Below, in pieces: positions 7,391 to 12,571 of a DNA stretch of 13,921 nt. Numbering within the stretch: position 1 is the first letter of the stretch; each line of letters starts with the position of its first letter. This DNA is from Spirochaetales bacterium (GTDB taxonomy: Bacteria; Spirochaetota; Spirochaetia; Treponematales; UBA12059). A program made the position numbers and the translations under genes. The notes under the pieces were generated by a model. That model made no database searches and had not been told where the DNA came from. It was given only the letters and a program-made list of their open reading frames with translations. The stretch spans positions 1 through 13,921 of the forward strand of contig JAFGUM010000196.1 of NCBI GenBank assembly GCA_016938515.1, written 5' to 3'.

Positions 7391-7864
7391 TCAGAACGGT
7401 ATGTCATCCGAAAATTCATCGGACGACGGCGCCTGGGGAGCCTGGCCAGAAGACTGGGATCGGCTATCGTCACGGCTCCGGCTATCGCGGGGGCCATCCT
7501 GGGCGCCTTGCGAGCCTCCGTACGACTGGCCTCCGGACTGGGTAGCCCCGAGCAGCTGCACGGTGTTCGCGTTGACTATGACTTTCATACGGGACTGGCC
7601 GTCCTGCTCCCAGCGATCCTGCCGCATTGTGCCTTCGACAGCTACCAGTTTACCCTTTGTGAGGTACTGATTGATCGACTCACCCTGCTTCCCCCATAGG
7701 TCGACGTCCCAGAAACTGGATTCATCGACCCACTGGTCACCCTTTTTCCGGCGGGTTCCCGTGGCTACAGCAAAATGGCATACGGCTTGGCCGGAGTTGG
7801 TATATTTAAGTTCCGCGTCGCGTGTAAGCCTGCCGACGAGTACTGCGACGGAGAGATCGGCCAT
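7391..7864 (-). CDS. ssb: Single-stranded DNA-binding protein
   Basis: SSB coats single-stranded DNA during replication, repair and recombination and recruits partners through its C-terminal tip. The 157-residue protein has the OB-fold with [62 protein letters not shown] and the last strand ANTVQLLG. A flexible Gly/Gln/Ser/Arg linker of about 45 residues follows, ending in the classic acidic tip DDIPF. ATG 7864 has a very strong ribosome-binding site AAGGAGG (minus-strand reading of 7871-7877). The gene lies 15 nt after rpsF and before rpsR, the common rpsF-ssb-rpsR order, so one mRNA should make all three. Confidence 0.98.
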   Translation of the reverse strand: MADLSVAVLVGRLTRDAELKYTNSGQAVCHFAVATGTRRKKGDQWVDESSFWDVDLWGKQGESINQYLTKGKLVAVEGTMRQDRWEQDGQSRMKVIVNANTVQLLGATQSGGQSYGGSQGAQDGPRDSRSRDDSRSQSSGQAPQAPSSDEFSDDIPF

Positions 7865-7879
7865 TGATCCCCTCCTTCG

Positions 7880-8161
7880 TCAGTCGTCGATCCGCACAAA
7901 CAGGTACTTGAGTACGTTTTTCTCGAGTTTGAGTACCTTTTCGGCGGCGAGTATCTTATCGGGCATCAAGTTGGCTACGTACAGCACGTATCGCCCACGC
8001 ATCCTGCCCTTGATCTCATAGGCGAGCTGTCGTTCTCCCAGCTCGTCTTCTTTGACAATTTCTCCACCCAGCTCCTTGAGCGTGTTGGAGATTGCTTCCT
8101 TTGCCGGACGGTAGAGATCCTCTTCCGTCGGAAAGATTACTGTTAGTTCGTAGGGTCGCAT
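7880..8161 (-). CDS. rpsF: 30S ribosomal protein S6
   Basis: S6 pairs with S18 on the small-subunit platform. The 93-residue protein shows the S6 pattern: MRPYELTVIFPTEED, LGGEIVKEDELGERQLAYEI, a basic strand RMRGRYVLYVANL, and KLEKNVLKYLFVRIDD at the end. It lacks the long acidic Glu tail of E. coli S6. ATG 8161 is preceded by GGGAGG (minus-strand reading of 8166-8171). It is the first gene of the operon, downstream of a good promoter and a structured leader. In several bacteria the S6:S18 complex represses this operon through its leader RNA, which may apply here. Confidence 0.97.
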   Translation of the reverse strand: MRPYELTVIFPTEEDLYRPAKEAISNTLKELGGEIVKEDELGERQLAYEIKGRMRGRYVLYVANLMPDKILAAEKVLKLEKNVLKYLFVRIDD

Positions 8162-8264
8162 CGATCCTCCCTGTGGTCTGTTGATCCGCCCCTGATGGGG
8201 GGATAAGGAGTCGCGCTACTGGCGCGGAACCCGCGTTGCCGCGTTTGCCGACGTTCGCGCAAAT
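8162..8264 (-). ncRNA. Structured rpsF mRNA leader, candidate S6:S18 autoregulatory element
   Basis: The expected transcript start near 8264 leaves about 103 nt before the rpsF ATG. The 5' part folds into an outer stem GCGCGAAC (8260-8253) with GTTCCGCGC (8230-8222), 8 bp with one bulged C inside a CCG. Above it sit a 9:1 internal loop and an inner hairpin CGCG-GCAA-CGCG (8243-8232). A second hairpin (8204-8184) pairs ATCCCCCC with GGGGCGGAT around ATCA, with one bulged C, 12 nt before the ribosome-binding site. Two stems joined by an internal loop and a CCG bulge recall the known S6:S18-binding leader, but I cannot confirm the consensus by eye. Confidence 0.4.
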
Positions 8265-8307
8265 CAAGCGATCATACAGTACAATGCCTCGTGATATCAA
8301 GCGATCA
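8263..8307. repeat. 12-bp direct repeat overlapping the rpsF promoter elements
   Basis: ATCAAGCGATCA occurs exactly twice on the plus strand, at 8263-8274 and 8296-8307, 33 bp apart (about three helical turns). One copy overlaps the -10 and the other the -35 of the rpsF promoter. Such spacing could be a paired operator; no known regulator is recognised. Confidence 0.5.
8271..8300 (-). promoter_or_regulatory. Sigma70-type promoter of the rpsF-ssb-rpsR-rplI-dnaB operon
   Basis: The minus strand reads TTGATA (8300-8295; 5 of 6 to TTGACA), an 18-bp spacer, then TATGAT (8276-8271; 5 of 6 to TATAAT). It is the best promoter match I found in the window, correctly placed before the ribosomal operon. 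Expected start is near 8264. Confidence 0.6.
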
Positions 8308-8325
8308 GGGTAAGTAGCGTGGTGC

Positions 8326-8354
8326 TTTACCGCGGCCACTTCTTTGATTACAAT
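8326..8354 (+). promoter_or_regulatory. Possible promoter of the unknown gene at 8361, giving a leaderless mRNA
   Basis: TTTACC (8326-8331), a 17-bp spacer and TACAAT (8349-8354; 5 of 6) end 6 nt before ATG 8361, so transcription would begin at or next to the start codon. The -35 is only 4 of 6. No usable ribosome-binding site precedes the ATG, which fits leaderless translation. Confidence 0.35.
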
Positions 8355-8360
8355 CGAAGA

Positions 8361-8834
8361 ATGCCACACGTAATCCATTACGAAGACGATATTTTCATTG
8401 CCGATGACCTGGTTCGCGTCGTAGCAGACGCGGCAAGCCTCGAGCCAGACCCAGAAGTACTCGGCGATATGGTGCTCGCTATTACCCGGATCGCCGACTC
8501 TACGCTGAGGCGCGTCAAGGATCTGGTTCTCCAGAATGACCACCTGGTTGAACGCCCTGAGTACCTGCGTCTTTTGGCCAGGTCTACGCTAGCCCTGGCG
8601 GAGGCGTTATCAGACATGCTGCGCCCGGGAGCCCCGCTTTCAGCGAGCATGGCCAGCTCGTCCGATGAGCTGGAGCGCATAGCGATGGCGCAACGGGCAG
8701 CCTCTGCCGAGCTTCGGGACGTTCTGGGGGGTACGAGCGGTGAGGATTCCAGGGCGGAAGACCTGGTCTCCGGCGATGAGCTTTCAGGGTTGCTCGGCTC
8801 AGAGCCATCACCTACGCAGGCTCAGAAGAGATAG
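8361..8834 (+). CDS. Hypothetical protein, mostly helical
   Basis: A 157-residue protein I do not recognise. It has no signal peptide, membrane segment or cysteine. An acidic N-terminus (HYEDDIFIADDL) is followed by long amphipathic helices over residues 32-87, with regular Leu/Ile/Val spacing (RRVKDLVLQNDHLVERPEYL), then a helix near 101-122 and an acidic Ser/Gly/Glu-rich tail. It could be a small coiled-coil or helical-bundle protein. The frame is open back to a GTG at 8319, but ATG 8361 is preferred because a -10-like TACAAT lies just before it. It is divergent from rpsF and its last 13 bp overlap the 3' end of the converging coaX. Codon use looks like that of neighbouring genes, which supports a real gene. 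Confidence 0.68.
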   Translation: MPHVIHYEDDIFIADDLVRVVADAASLEPDPEVLGDMVLAITRIADSTLRRVKDLVLQNDHLVERPEYLRLLARSTLALAEALSDMLRPGAPLSASMASSSDELERIAMAQRAASAELRDVLGGTSGEDSRAEDLVSGDELSGLLGSEPSPTQAQKR

Positions 8835-9583
8835 CGCTCCATAGACGCCAGCCCGTTGAGCGTGAGATCGGGATCAATAGCGTCAAATACATCGGTAAGA
8901 TCGGACAGAACGCGACAGAGTCCTCCAGTCGCGATGACCTTGGCGCCACCAAGTTCTTTTTTGATACGCGTAACCATGTACTCGACCAGCCCCGTGTAGC
9001 CCAGCACGACACCCGCCTGTATAGCCTCCACCGTATTGCGCCCCATAGCCGAGGCGGGTGCTTCAAGGGGCACCATCGGCAGCTGTGCTGTTGAGCTGGA
9101 TAAAGACCCTGCCGCGGTACCGAGGCCGGGGGCGATGGATACGCCGATGATGGCGCCAGCCGCGTCTACGGCGGTGAAAGTAAGGGCTGTACCAAAATCC
9201 ACCACGAGACAGGCGCCTTCAAAACGCAGCCACGCCGCAACGGCATCGGCCACGAGGTCAGAACCAATCTCGTGAGCAGCTACGACTCGCACCGGCAACC
9301 TGTCGTATACAGCGGGGCCAAGGAGTACTGGTTCCGCTCCAAAAAGGTGGCGAGCCATTTTACCCATCGCTGCGGTCAGCTGCGGTACTACCGAACTCAG
9401 GATTACGCGGGTAATCGATGCCGGCTCGATGCCGTGATCCAATAAAATCGCCTTGAAAACGACCCCGTACTCATCTTCTGTCTTGCCGTGCACGGTGCGA
9501 ATTCGCATCGTTTCCACGAGACGGCCTTGGTCGAATACGCCGCCGACAATATTGGTGTTTCCCGCGTCTATAACAAAAAGCAT
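8822..9583 (-). CDS. coaX: Type III pantothenate kinase
   Basis: CoaX phosphorylates pantothenate, the first step of coenzyme A synthesis, and belongs to the ASKHA kinase fold. The 253-residue length is normal. Visible motifs are the phosphate-binding DAGNTNIVGGVF (6-17), EIGSDLVADAVAA with the conserved Asp109, VVDFGTALTFTAVD (127-140), then GVSIAPGLGTAAGSLSSSTA followed by QLP, and GRNTVEAIQAGVVLGY with a later ATGG. In most members Asp109 is followed by Arg (G-x-D-R); here it is Leu, a point to note when predicting substrate binding. ATG 9583 is chosen because the protein begins at once with the first strand. A GGAGG lies 13 nt upstream, rather far, and overlaps a candidate promoter. It converges on, and overlaps, the unknown gene at 8361-8834. 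Confidence 0.93.
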   Translation of the reverse strand: MLFVIDAGNTNIVGGVFDQGRLVETMRIRTVHGKTEDEYGVVFKAILLDHGIEPASITRVILSSVVPQLTAAMGKMARHLFGAEPVLLGPAVYDRLPVRVVAAHEIGSDLVADAVAAWLRFEGACLVVDFGTALTFTAVDAAGAIIGVSIAPGLGTAAGSLSSSTAQLPMVPLEAPASAMGRNTVEAIQAGVVLGYTGLVEYMVTRIKKELGGAKVIATGGLCRVLSDLTDVFDAIDPDLTLNGLASMERYLF

Positions 9584-9589
9584 GCGTGC

Positions 9590-9620
9590 ATGATAGCCTC
9601 CGGCATGCCCACGCTGTCAA
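9590..9620 (-). promoter_or_regulatory. Candidate coaX promoter, possibly giving a leaderless mRNA
   Basis: The minus strand has a perfect TTGACA (9620-9615), a 19-bp spacer and TATCAT (9595-9590; 5 of 6). The -10 ends 6 nt before ATG 9583, so the transcript could begin at the start codon. The spacer is 2 bp longer than ideal and contains the GGAGG that would otherwise serve as ribosome-binding site. Confidence 0.42.
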
Positions 9621-9637
9621 GCTTGCAGGAGCCTGTC

Positions 9638-9667
9638 TTGCGCAGGGAGGGCCCTCCGGGTCATAAT
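9638..9667 (+). promoter_or_regulatory. Possible promoter of the hisS operon
   Basis: TTGCGC (9638-9643), an 18-bp spacer and CATAAT (9662-9667; 5 of 6 to TATAAT) precede hisS by 23 nt. The -35 is weak (3 of 6). The spacer contains the palindrome at 9646-9657. Confidence 0.3.
9646..9657. repeat. 12-bp perfect palindrome between coaX and hisS
   Basis: GGAGGGCCCTCC is its own reverse complement. It lies inside the spacer of the possible hisS promoter and 26 bp upstream of the candidate coaX -35. It could be an operator for a dimeric regulator, but a GC-rich chance palindrome cannot be excluded. Confidence 0.4.
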
Positions 9668-9690
9668 CAGCTCATACAGGAGACACACCG

Positions 9691-11022
9691 ATGGCCGATA
9701 TCATCCAGCCTCGACTACTCAAGGGCTTTCGCGACTTTTTGCCGCACGCTGAGATGGAGCGGGCCGCTCTACTTGAAAAATTGACGGCGACGTTCAGGAG
9801 TTTTGGCTTTGTACCCATAGACACACCAGCGCTTGAGTATGCCGAGATACTGCTTGGCAAAGCAGGGGGCGAAACCGAAAAACAGGTGTACCGCTTTAAC
9901 GACAACGGCGGCCGTGACGTCGCGCTGCGCTTTGACCTTACCGTGCCCTTCGCGCGATTTATGGCTGAGCACTACGGTGAGCTGTACCTGCCGTTCAAGC
10001 GCTACCACATGGCAAAGGTCTGGCGAGGCGAAAATACGCAGCGCGGACGGTACCGGGAATTCATGCAGTGTGATTTCGATATCGTCGGGGTTGATACGGC
10101 GGTAGCTGATTTTGATATTCTGGCGACTATTGCCTCCGCCATGCGCGCACTTGGTGTTCAGGGCTCAAAAATACACGTAAGCCATCGCGGCGTTTTCAAC
10201 AGATTTTTAGATCGGGCGGGTATTGGTGAAAAGTCAGTTGAAACACTGCGCATCGTCGACAAGCTCTCAAAGATTGGCGCAGAAGAAACCAGGCGCCAGT
10301 TATCAGAGCTCGTTGGCGTTGGTATTGCCGATGAGGTGCTCGAGTTCATCCGCCCTGGCGATGGTTTTTCTGCCACTCTTGACCGGATAACCCGTATTGC
10401 GGGAGGCTCCAACCCGGATTCGGATAGGCTGGCCGAGCTGTTCGGCATGGCTGATTCATGCGGGCTTGCTGACAGCATTGTACTCGCACCGAGCATCACG
10501 AGGGGCCTCGACTATTACACTGGTGTTGTTTTTGAGACATTCCTTGACGCTGTTCCCGACATTGGCTCGGTCTGTTCCGGTGGCCGCTATAACGATCTGG
10601 CTTCGCTGTACACAAAGCAGCGATTGCCGGGGGTTGGCGCTTCGGTTGGGCTTGACAGACTACTCGCCGCGCTCGAGACGACACAAGCTGGCAGCAAGCC
10701 CGCTGGCTATGTCAAGTTCGTCATCGTCAACCTTGACTCGGCTTTGGCCGGAGAATACCAGGCTGCGGCCGCGGAGATGCGGGCCGCAGGTATAGCCTGC
10801 GAGGTGTTTCCCGAGACCCGAAAGCTGGTATCGCAATACGCGTACTCCGAGCAAAAAGGCGCGAGCTTTGCTGTGGTACGAGGAGTCACCGAGAAGGAGC
10901 GTGGGGTATGGATACTGCGCGACCTCGCCAGCAGATCCAATACCGAGTACGCAAGTCTTGAAGCCCTCATCAGTGCCGCTGCGTCAGAACCAAGGCCAGT
11001 CGGGGACACCACCGCTCCATGA
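9691..11022 (+). CDS. hisS: Histidyl-tRNA synthetase
   Basis: This class II synthetase attaches histidine to tRNA-His in the cytoplasm. The protein has 443 residues, a normal length. It opens with LLKGFRDFLPHAE, then LRFDLTVPFARF (79-90), motif 2 with RGRYREFMQCDFDIVG (118-133), the histidine-specific ITRGLDYYTG (269-278), SGGRYNDLASLY, and motif 3 GVGASVGLDRLLAAL (Gly320-Leu321-Asp322-Arg323). The C-terminal anticodon-binding domain follows, about 340-435. ATG 9691 has AGGAGA (9678-9683) 7 nt upstream. The stop overlaps the next gene as ATGA, making hisS the first gene of a three-gene unit ending in trmB. Short motif 2 wording (QCDFDI) resembles archaeal, eukaryotic and some bacterial HisRS more than the E. 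coli type. Confidence 0.97.
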   Translation: MADIIQPRLLKGFRDFLPHAEMERAALLEKLTATFRSFGFVPIDTPALEYAEILLGKAGGETEKQVYRFNDNGGRDVALRFDLTVPFARFMAEHYGELYLPFKRYHMAKVWRGENTQRGRYREFMQCDFDIVGVDTAVADFDILATIASAMRALGVQGSKIHVSHRGVFNRFLDRAGIGEKSVETLRIVDKLSKIGAEETRRQLSELVGVGIADEVLEFIRPGDGFSATLDRITRIAGGSNPDSDRLAELFGMADSCGLADSIVLAPSITRGLDYYTGVVFETFLDAVPDIGSVCSGGRYNDLASLYTKQRLPGVGASVGLDRLLAALETTQAGSKPAGYVKFVIVNLDSALAGEYQAAAAEMRAAGIACEVFPETRKLVSQYAYSEQKGASFAVVRGVTEKERGVWILRDLASRSNTEYASLEALISAAASEPRPVGDTTAP

Positions 11023-11702
11023 GACGTATAGTGCGGCGTAACGCTACGAGGGCAACGCTCGCGCTCGCGATGATTGTCGGCGTAGCCGCGTGTTCGGTTT
11101 CGCCCCCTGTTTTTGTAACAGCTGACGTTCGGCTGGTAGTAGTGGCTACCGATGGAAGTGGTGCAAGGGATGAACGCCTGTCGGTGTTCGCTTCGGTGTC
11201 TGACGCCGACGGTTCTGCAGACATAGAATACCTGTACGTCGTATGCGACGAGCACGAACTGTACTGGACCCTGGATGCGGACGCATGGCAAAGGGTTGAC
11301 GAAGGTGAAAGCGTCTGGCTTGGCAGCAACGGTCTTGACGCGCCTGGGTACAGAATCCCGCGGGGGGAGTACAGGCTCATACTAGTAGATAAAGCGGGAG
11401 AACGGGACGAGAGGGTGTGTACGCTGTCGGCGCCGGGTACTGAGGATTACCGCCTTCCGGATGTTCGACTTGATGGAACCGCGGTCAAGCTTGTTTCTCC
11501 TTACCCAAGCGCTACTGCCTTTTTTTCTGATTCCGGGGGTAACGTGGTTATGAGTACGCCCATACTGTCCGGCACTACATCTCTTGATTCGCTATGGCCC
11601 AAGGGACAATGGAGATCTGAAGCGGATTATTTAACCGTGTATGGCTTCGAGCCTGAAGCGGAGACAGGATTTTTTTCATGGAAGATACGCCTGCCGGACT
11701 AA
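11019..11702 (+). CDS. Putative lipoprotein of unknown function
   Basis: A 227-residue protein with an N-terminal export signal: RRIVRRN, a hydrophobic stretch LALAMIVGV, then the lipobox VAAC with Cys25 as the likely lipid-attached residue. The mature part is predicted to be mainly beta strand. It contains a repeated-looking segment (DVRLVVVATDGSG..., ADIEYLYVVCDE, GEYRLILVDKAGERDERV) that resembles an immunoglobulin-like or fibronectin-like beta sandwich, but I recognise no family. It probably sits in the periplasm, anchored to the inner or outer membrane. It overlaps hisS by 4 nt and trmB by 25 nt and its ribosome-binding site is weak, so translational coupling is likely. The location between two tRNA-related genes suggests co-expression rather than a shared function. 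Confidence 0.8.
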   Translation: MRRIVRRNATRATLALAMIVGVAACSVSPPVFVTADVRLVVVATDGSGARDERLSVFASVSDADGSADIEYLYVVCDEHELYWTLDADAWQRVDEGESVWLGSNGLDAPGYRIPRGEYRLILVDKAGERDERVCTLSAPGTEDYRLPDVRLDGTAVKLVSPYPSATAFFSDSGGNVVMSTPILSGTTSLDSLWPKGQWRSEADYLTVYGFEPEAETGFFSWKIRLPD

Positions 11703-12388
11703 AGACAACGCTTTCGGCTCGGGAGATTGGTATACGAAGCTACGTAGTACGTTCCGGACGTATGACTGACATGCAGAAAGACGCGCTCGAAAGGCTATAC
11801 CCCCGTTTTGGAATCCCGTGGAACCCAGATGAAAAAATCAACGCAGAAATCTTGTTTAAACGAACGGGGCCTTTTGTCGTAGAAATAGGCTTTGGCATGG
11901 GGCTGGCTACCGCGGACATAGCACAAGCGTTGCCAGACACATCGTTCCTTGGTATTGAAGTACACGCTCCGGGCGTAGGAAAGTTGCTTTCCGAGATTGA
12001 GTCTCGGCAGATAGAAAACCTTCGAATCTGCAGGCATGATGCCGTTGAAATTGTCGATTCGATGATTGAAGCAGGCAGTGTCGATGGATTTCATGTATTT
12101 TTCCCCGATCCGTGGCCAAAGAAGCGGCACCACAAGCGCAGGATAATGAACCCGGATTTTGTGCGGTTGCTGACGAGCAGGCTCCGTCTGGGAGGATATA
12201 TCTACTTTGTTACAGACTGGGAAGAGTACGCAGAGGCCACGCTCGAGGTTCTAATGTCTGAACCAGGATTGTCAAACGCGTACGCGCCCTGGGCCAAACG
12301 AGAAGACTGGCGACCAGTTACCAAGTTCGAACAGAGGGCACTCAACGAGGGCCGCCTGATACGGGAACTTAAATTCGTGAAGAACTGA
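11678..12388 (+). CDS. trmB: tRNA (guanine-N7-)-methyltransferase
   Basis: TrmB makes m7G at position 46 of the tRNA variable loop, using S-adenosylmethionine. The 236-residue protein has the conserved N-terminal IRSYVVRSGRMTDMQ, which supports ATG 11678 despite a 25-bp overlap with the upstream gene. It also has the SAM-binding EIGFGMG (69-75), the family signature FFPDPWPKKRHHKRR (141-155), TDWEEYA (179-185) and the C-terminal TKFEQRALNEG (215-225). AGGA (11666-11669) is 8 nt before the start. Seven T (11670-11676) lie between that site and the ATG. It is the last gene of the hisS unit and is followed by a hairpin-rich gap. Confidence 0.96.
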   Translation: MEDTPAGLKTTLSAREIGIRSYVVRSGRMTDMQKDALERLYPRFGIPWNPDEKINAEILFKRTGPFVVEIGFGMGLATADIAQALPDTSFLGIEVHAPGVGKLLSEIESRQIENLRICRHDAVEIVDSMIEAGSVDGFHVFFPDPWPKKRHHKRRIMNPDFVRLLTSRLRLGGYIYFVTDWEEYAEATLEVLMSEPGLSNAYAPWAKREDWRPVTKFEQRALNEGRLIRELKFVKN

Positions 12389-12390
12389 GG

Positions 12391-12422
12391 CTCTTTTAAA
12401 AACTCAGGAGGTTTTGAAAGAG
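12391..12422 (+). terminator. Hairpin 3 nt after the trmB stop
   Basis: CTCTTTTAAAA (12391-12401) pairs with TTTTGAAAGAG (12412-12422), 11 bp with one G-T pair, around a 10-nt loop that contains CAGGAGG. It is well placed to end the hisS-trmB transcript, but no T-tract follows, so intrinsic termination is uncertain. Confidence 0.45.
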
Positions 12423-12448
12423 TTACCCTAAAGCCGCGATTGGGCGCA

Positions 12449-12467
12449 GCGTTTGCAACGCAAACGC
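12449..12467. repeat. 8-bp hairpin with a GCAA-rich run
   Basis: GCGTTTGC (12449-12456) and GCAAACGC (12460-12467) form a perfect stem around AAC. From 12455 to about 12481 the sequence repeats GCAA-type units roughly every 6 nt, giving a low-complexity look unlike the coding regions around it. Confidence 0.5.
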
Positions 12468-12479
12468 AAGCAACCGCAA

Positions 12480-12516
12480 AGCCAATTTCAAAAGCAACCG
12501 ACTTTTGAAATTGGCT
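12480..12516. terminator. 15-bp perfect hairpin between convergent trmB and hrpA
   Basis: AGCCAATTTCAAAAG (12480-12494) and CTTTTGAAATTGGCT (12502-12516) pair without mismatch around CAACCGA. This is the longest perfect stem I saw in the window. It lies 55 bp from the end of the hrpA-like gene and may stop transcription from both sides, although T-tracts are absent. It could equally be one copy of a dispersed palindromic repeat. Confidence 0.5.
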
Positions 12517-12571
12517 CAATTGATTCAGCTATTCTATGCGTTCCAGCCATCAAGAAAACGGTACGAGTTGG

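Noticed and set aside
6675..7670. Long plus-strand open frame of 331 codons opposite the membrane-protein, rpsR and ssb genes
   Set aside because: It lies antisense to three genes, two of them certain (rpsR, ssb). It is rich in Arg/Ser/Pro as expected for a shadow frame and shows no family motif.
8016..8543. Minus-strand open frame of 175 codons across the rpsF start and the divergent gene
   Set aside because: It overlaps rpsF in another frame, would run through its promoter and leader, and shows no recognisable domain.
8794..8825. Small inverted repeat GAGCC/GGCTC at the end of the unknown gene as terminator
   Set aside because: Only 5 bp with a 12-nt loop and no T-tract; too weak to call.
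10707..11291. Minus-strand open frame of 194 codons opposite the hisS end and the lipoprotein gene
   Set aside because: Antisense to hisS and to a gene with a clear lipobox; composition is typical of a shadow frame.
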